Shown one piece after another: positions 4,227 to 5,239 of a DNA stretch of 5,239 bases. How positions within the stretch are numbered: the first letter of the stretch is position 1; each line of letters opens with the position of its first letter. Under the pieces are notes generated by a model that searched no databases, was not told the origin of the DNA, and saw only the letters and a list, made by a program, of their open reading frames with translations. The translations under genes were made by a program, and so were the position numbers. The DNA is from JBBDXA01 sp040902585 (GTDB lineage Bacteria > Planctomycetota > Phycisphaerae > Phycisphaerales > Phycisphaeraceae): the NCBI GenBank assembly GCA_040902585.1, contig JBBDXA010000103.1, forward strand, positions 1 through 5,239, written 5' to 3'.

Positions 4227-4784
4227 TCACAATTCCAGCGAGGTAATGTTCCGATTGGTGTAAATGCACAGGTCGCCGGCGATGTTCATCGCATTCTCGA
4301 CGATCTCCCGCGGGCCCTGTGTGGTGTGCTGAAGGAGCGCCCGGGCCGCGGACACGGCGAACGAGCCGCCTGAGCCGATGCCCAGAATCCCATCGCTGGG
4401 CTCAATCACATCGCCCGACCCCGAGATCACCAGGCTGCACGCCCGATCCGCCACCGCCAGCAGACTCTCCAGCCGGCGCAGCATCCGGTCCGTCCGCCAG
4501 AGCTTGGCCAGTTCGATCGCGGCCTTTTTGATGTTGGCGGGCGAATCCTTCAAACGTGCTTCGAAGCGTTCGATGAGGGCAAAGGCGTCAGCCGCGGCCC
4601 CGGCGAAGCCCAGCAGCACCCCCGCGCCGCCCGCCCCGCCCTGCTCCAGCCGGCGAACCTTCACCGCATCGCCCTTCGCGACCACGTTGCCCATCGTCAC
4701 CTGCCCATCCCCCGCCATCGCCACCTTCTCGCCCCGGCGAACGGAGAGGATCGTCGTCGCATGGAATTCAATTCGTGTACTCAT
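4227..4784 (-). CDS. hslV: ATP-dependent protease peptidase subunit HslV
   Basis: HslV is the proteasome-like threonine peptidase that forms a double hexamer and degrades proteins unfolded by the HslU ATPase. The 185-residue precursor starts MSTRIEFHA and then TTILSVRRGEKVAMAGDGQ. Self-cleavage after Ala9 would expose the catalytic Thr. In mature numbering Thr1, Asp17 and Lys33 (in VAKGDAVKVRRLE) are all present. Further matches to E. coli HslV are AAIELAKLWRTDRMLRRLES, LLAVADRACSLVISGSGDVI, GIGSGG and IAGDLCIYTN. A Gly/Ala insertion of about 5 residues (EQGGAGGAG) precedes the LLGFAGAAADAF strand. I chose the start at 4784 because the frame upstream to 4910 encodes nothing family-like. No good ribosome site is visible. 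hslU does not follow; the next gene is the prepilin-like one, so the ATPase partner must be elsewhere or upstream beyond the window. Confidence 0.95.
   Translation of the reverse strand: MSTRIEFHATTILSVRRGEKVAMAGDGQVTMGNVVAKGDAVKVRRLEQGGAGGAGVLLGFAGAAADAFALIERFEARLKDSPANIKKAAIELAKLWRTDRMLRRLESLLAVADRACSLVISGSGDVIEPSDGILGIGSGGSFAVSAARALLQHTTQGPREIVENAMNIAGDLCIYTNRNITSLEL
4619..4641 (-). other. G-quadruplex-type motif inside hslV
   Basis: On the coding strand four G-runs read G3-C-G4-C-G3, a 6-nt loop, then G5 (4641 down to 4619). The stretch encodes the Gly/Ala-rich insertion of HslV. It could fold in the mRNA, or it may reflect only GC-rich glycine codons. Confidence 0.4.
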
Positions 4785-4845
4785 GGAAGCATGGTAGCGA
4801 CCGAACCCGCCCGTCGCCGTGACCGACCCTGACTTGGCGTGTCTA

Positions 4846-4866
4846 CCCACCCCCCTCCCCCCTCCC
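4846..4866 (-). other. Strong G-quadruplex motif upstream of hslV
   Basis: On the minus strand the run is G3-A-G6-A-G6-T-G3, with three single-nucleotide loops, which is the most stable class of quadruplex pattern. It ends about 61 nt before the hslV start on the coding strand, and may lie in its leader or promoter. It overlaps the end of the first decamer repeat. Confidence 0.65.
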
Positions 4867-4874
4867 GGGGCCGG

Positions 4875-4898
4875 ATTCAACATAAGTTGTTTTTGAAT
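4875..4898. repeat. Inverted repeat ATTCAA-N12-TTGAAT upstream of hslV
   Basis: ATTCAA (4875-4880) and TTGAAT (4893-4898) are exact reverse complements with a 12-bp gap. An alternative nested pair CAAC/GTTG (4878-4881 and 4886-4889) overlaps it. It lies in a locally AT-rich patch about 90-115 bp upstream of hslV, where promoter or operator sequence is expected. Short AT-rich inverted repeats can occur by chance. Confidence 0.35.
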
Positions 4899-5038
4899 AT
4901 GAGTTTGCATCGTGTTTACCTGGCGTCTACCTCGTGTCTACTTTGTCTACCCCTTTTTTAAGATGTGATTTTTACTACGTTTATAAGTGTCCCCTAATGT
5001 CTATCGGGGTGTCTACCCTGACAGGAATCGTGTCTACC

Positions 5039-5239
5039 TCGCCATGCCTCCCCACGATGGGTGGCCGGGAAAAGGGGCGAATCGGGCGGATGCGGGCGAA
5101 GAAACCGCGCCGCCGCCGGGGGCGGTAATGACCAAACGCATCCCGAACCGTTCTATTGCACAGCGGAGGACCGCCGGCCGTCATGTATACTCATGAAATG
5201 AACGCCCGCCCGCCAGGTGAGTAAAGCGACACGACCCGC
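5039..5239. other. Right-end region without a supported gene
   Basis: No convincing gene is seen here. A GC-rich hairpin is possible at 5104-5126 (ACCGC with GCGGT). A good ribosome-site-like GGAGGA (5165-5170) lies 12 nt before an ATG at 5183 that opens a 13-codon frame (MYTHEMNARPPGE, stop 5222-5224). This could be a leader peptide or chance. TATACT at 5186-5191 resembles a -10 box but lacks a properly spaced -35. A gene may begin just past the right edge. Confidence 0.3.

Larger units (their letters stand above)
4838..5038 (+). repeat. Eight same-orientation copies of a CGTGTCTACC-like decamer
   Basis: Copies begin at 4838 (CGTGTCTACC), 4911 (CGTGTTTACC), 4922 (GGCGTCTACC), 4933 (CGTGTCTACT), 4942 (TTTGTCTACC), 4996 (AATGTCTATC), 5008 (GGTGTCTACC) and 5029 (CGTGTCTACC). 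Start-to-start distances are 73, 11, 11, 9, 54, 12 and 21 bp, close to multiples of a helical turn. All are in one orientation; on the hslV strand the motif reads GGTAGACACG. They fill the region 54-254 bp upstream of hslV. The spacing suggests a protein-binding array rather than a coding or CRISPR element. I know no regulator with this site. Confidence 0.75.

Noticed and set aside
4785..4910. Longer hslV start with 42 extra residues
   Set aside because: The extension would translate the G-quadruplex run and shows no HslV-like sequence. The short propeptide MSTRIEFHA before the catalytic Thr is of the expected type.
4838..5038. CRISPR array
   Set aside because: Units are only 10 bp, spacing is irregular (9-73 bp), there are no uniform spacers, and no cas genes are present.
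4987..5196. A 69-codon plus-strand frame in the right-end region
   Set aside because: It has no ribosome site and no recognisable motif, and it runs through the decamer repeats. It is more likely chance.
5217..5239. A gene starting at GTG 5217 (VSKATRP) and running off the right edge
   Set aside because: There are only seven codons, and neither a clear ribosome site nor a well-spaced promoter supports it.

Overview
The window looks like bacterial chromosome from a GC-rich genome, most likely a member of the Planctomycetota. The reasons are a prepilin-like protein with an FTLIE-type N-terminus and an FADGH-type C-terminus, a tRNA-Thr followed by tuf, sparse Shine-Dalgarno sites, and an HslV with an FHA-TT propeptide. 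The phylum is an inference from gene style, not a measured placement. I see no phage, IS, CRISPR or plasmid genes.

Layout, left to right. Positions 1-450 (minus strand) hold a tRNA-Thr(GGU) gene followed by the first 35 codons of tuf (EF-Tu), with a structured spacer between them. Positions 451-720 hold no gene. They contain a perfect 8-bp hairpin, a large imperfect inverted repeat built from 8-bp GNAGGGAC-like units, and a good sigma-70-type promoter that reads right. That promoter leads into a NifU C-terminal-domain (Fe-S scaffold) gene (764-1030) and then csrA (1268-1537). CsrA carries an unusual glycine-rich tail, and its leader has GGA motifs placed in predicted hairpin loops. A 188-aa protein that I cannot name (1589-2155) follows on the plus strand.

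From 2161 to 4784 all genes read left on the minus strand. In transcription order they are hslV (peptidase subunit of the HslUV protease), a prepilin-like protein, mtnP (methylthioadenosine phosphorylase, methionine salvage) and a 75-residue conserved-type small protein. The last three are tightly spaced (24 and 17 nt) and are probably co-transcribed. The plus-strand and minus-strand gene sets converge at 2156-2160 with only 5 bp between stop codons.

Positions 4785-5239 have no convincing gene but are not featureless. They hold eight same-orientation copies of a CGTGTCTACC-like decamer spaced at roughly helical-turn multiples, a strong G-quadruplex motif on the hslV coding strand, and an inverted repeat in an AT-rich patch. 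This hslV upstream region is the most unusual part of the window.

The genes are mostly housekeeping: translation, Fe-S assembly, post-transcriptional regulation, proteolysis and methionine salvage. The less ordinary content is in the non-coding repeats, the CsrA tail with its leader, and the unrecognised 188-aa protein.
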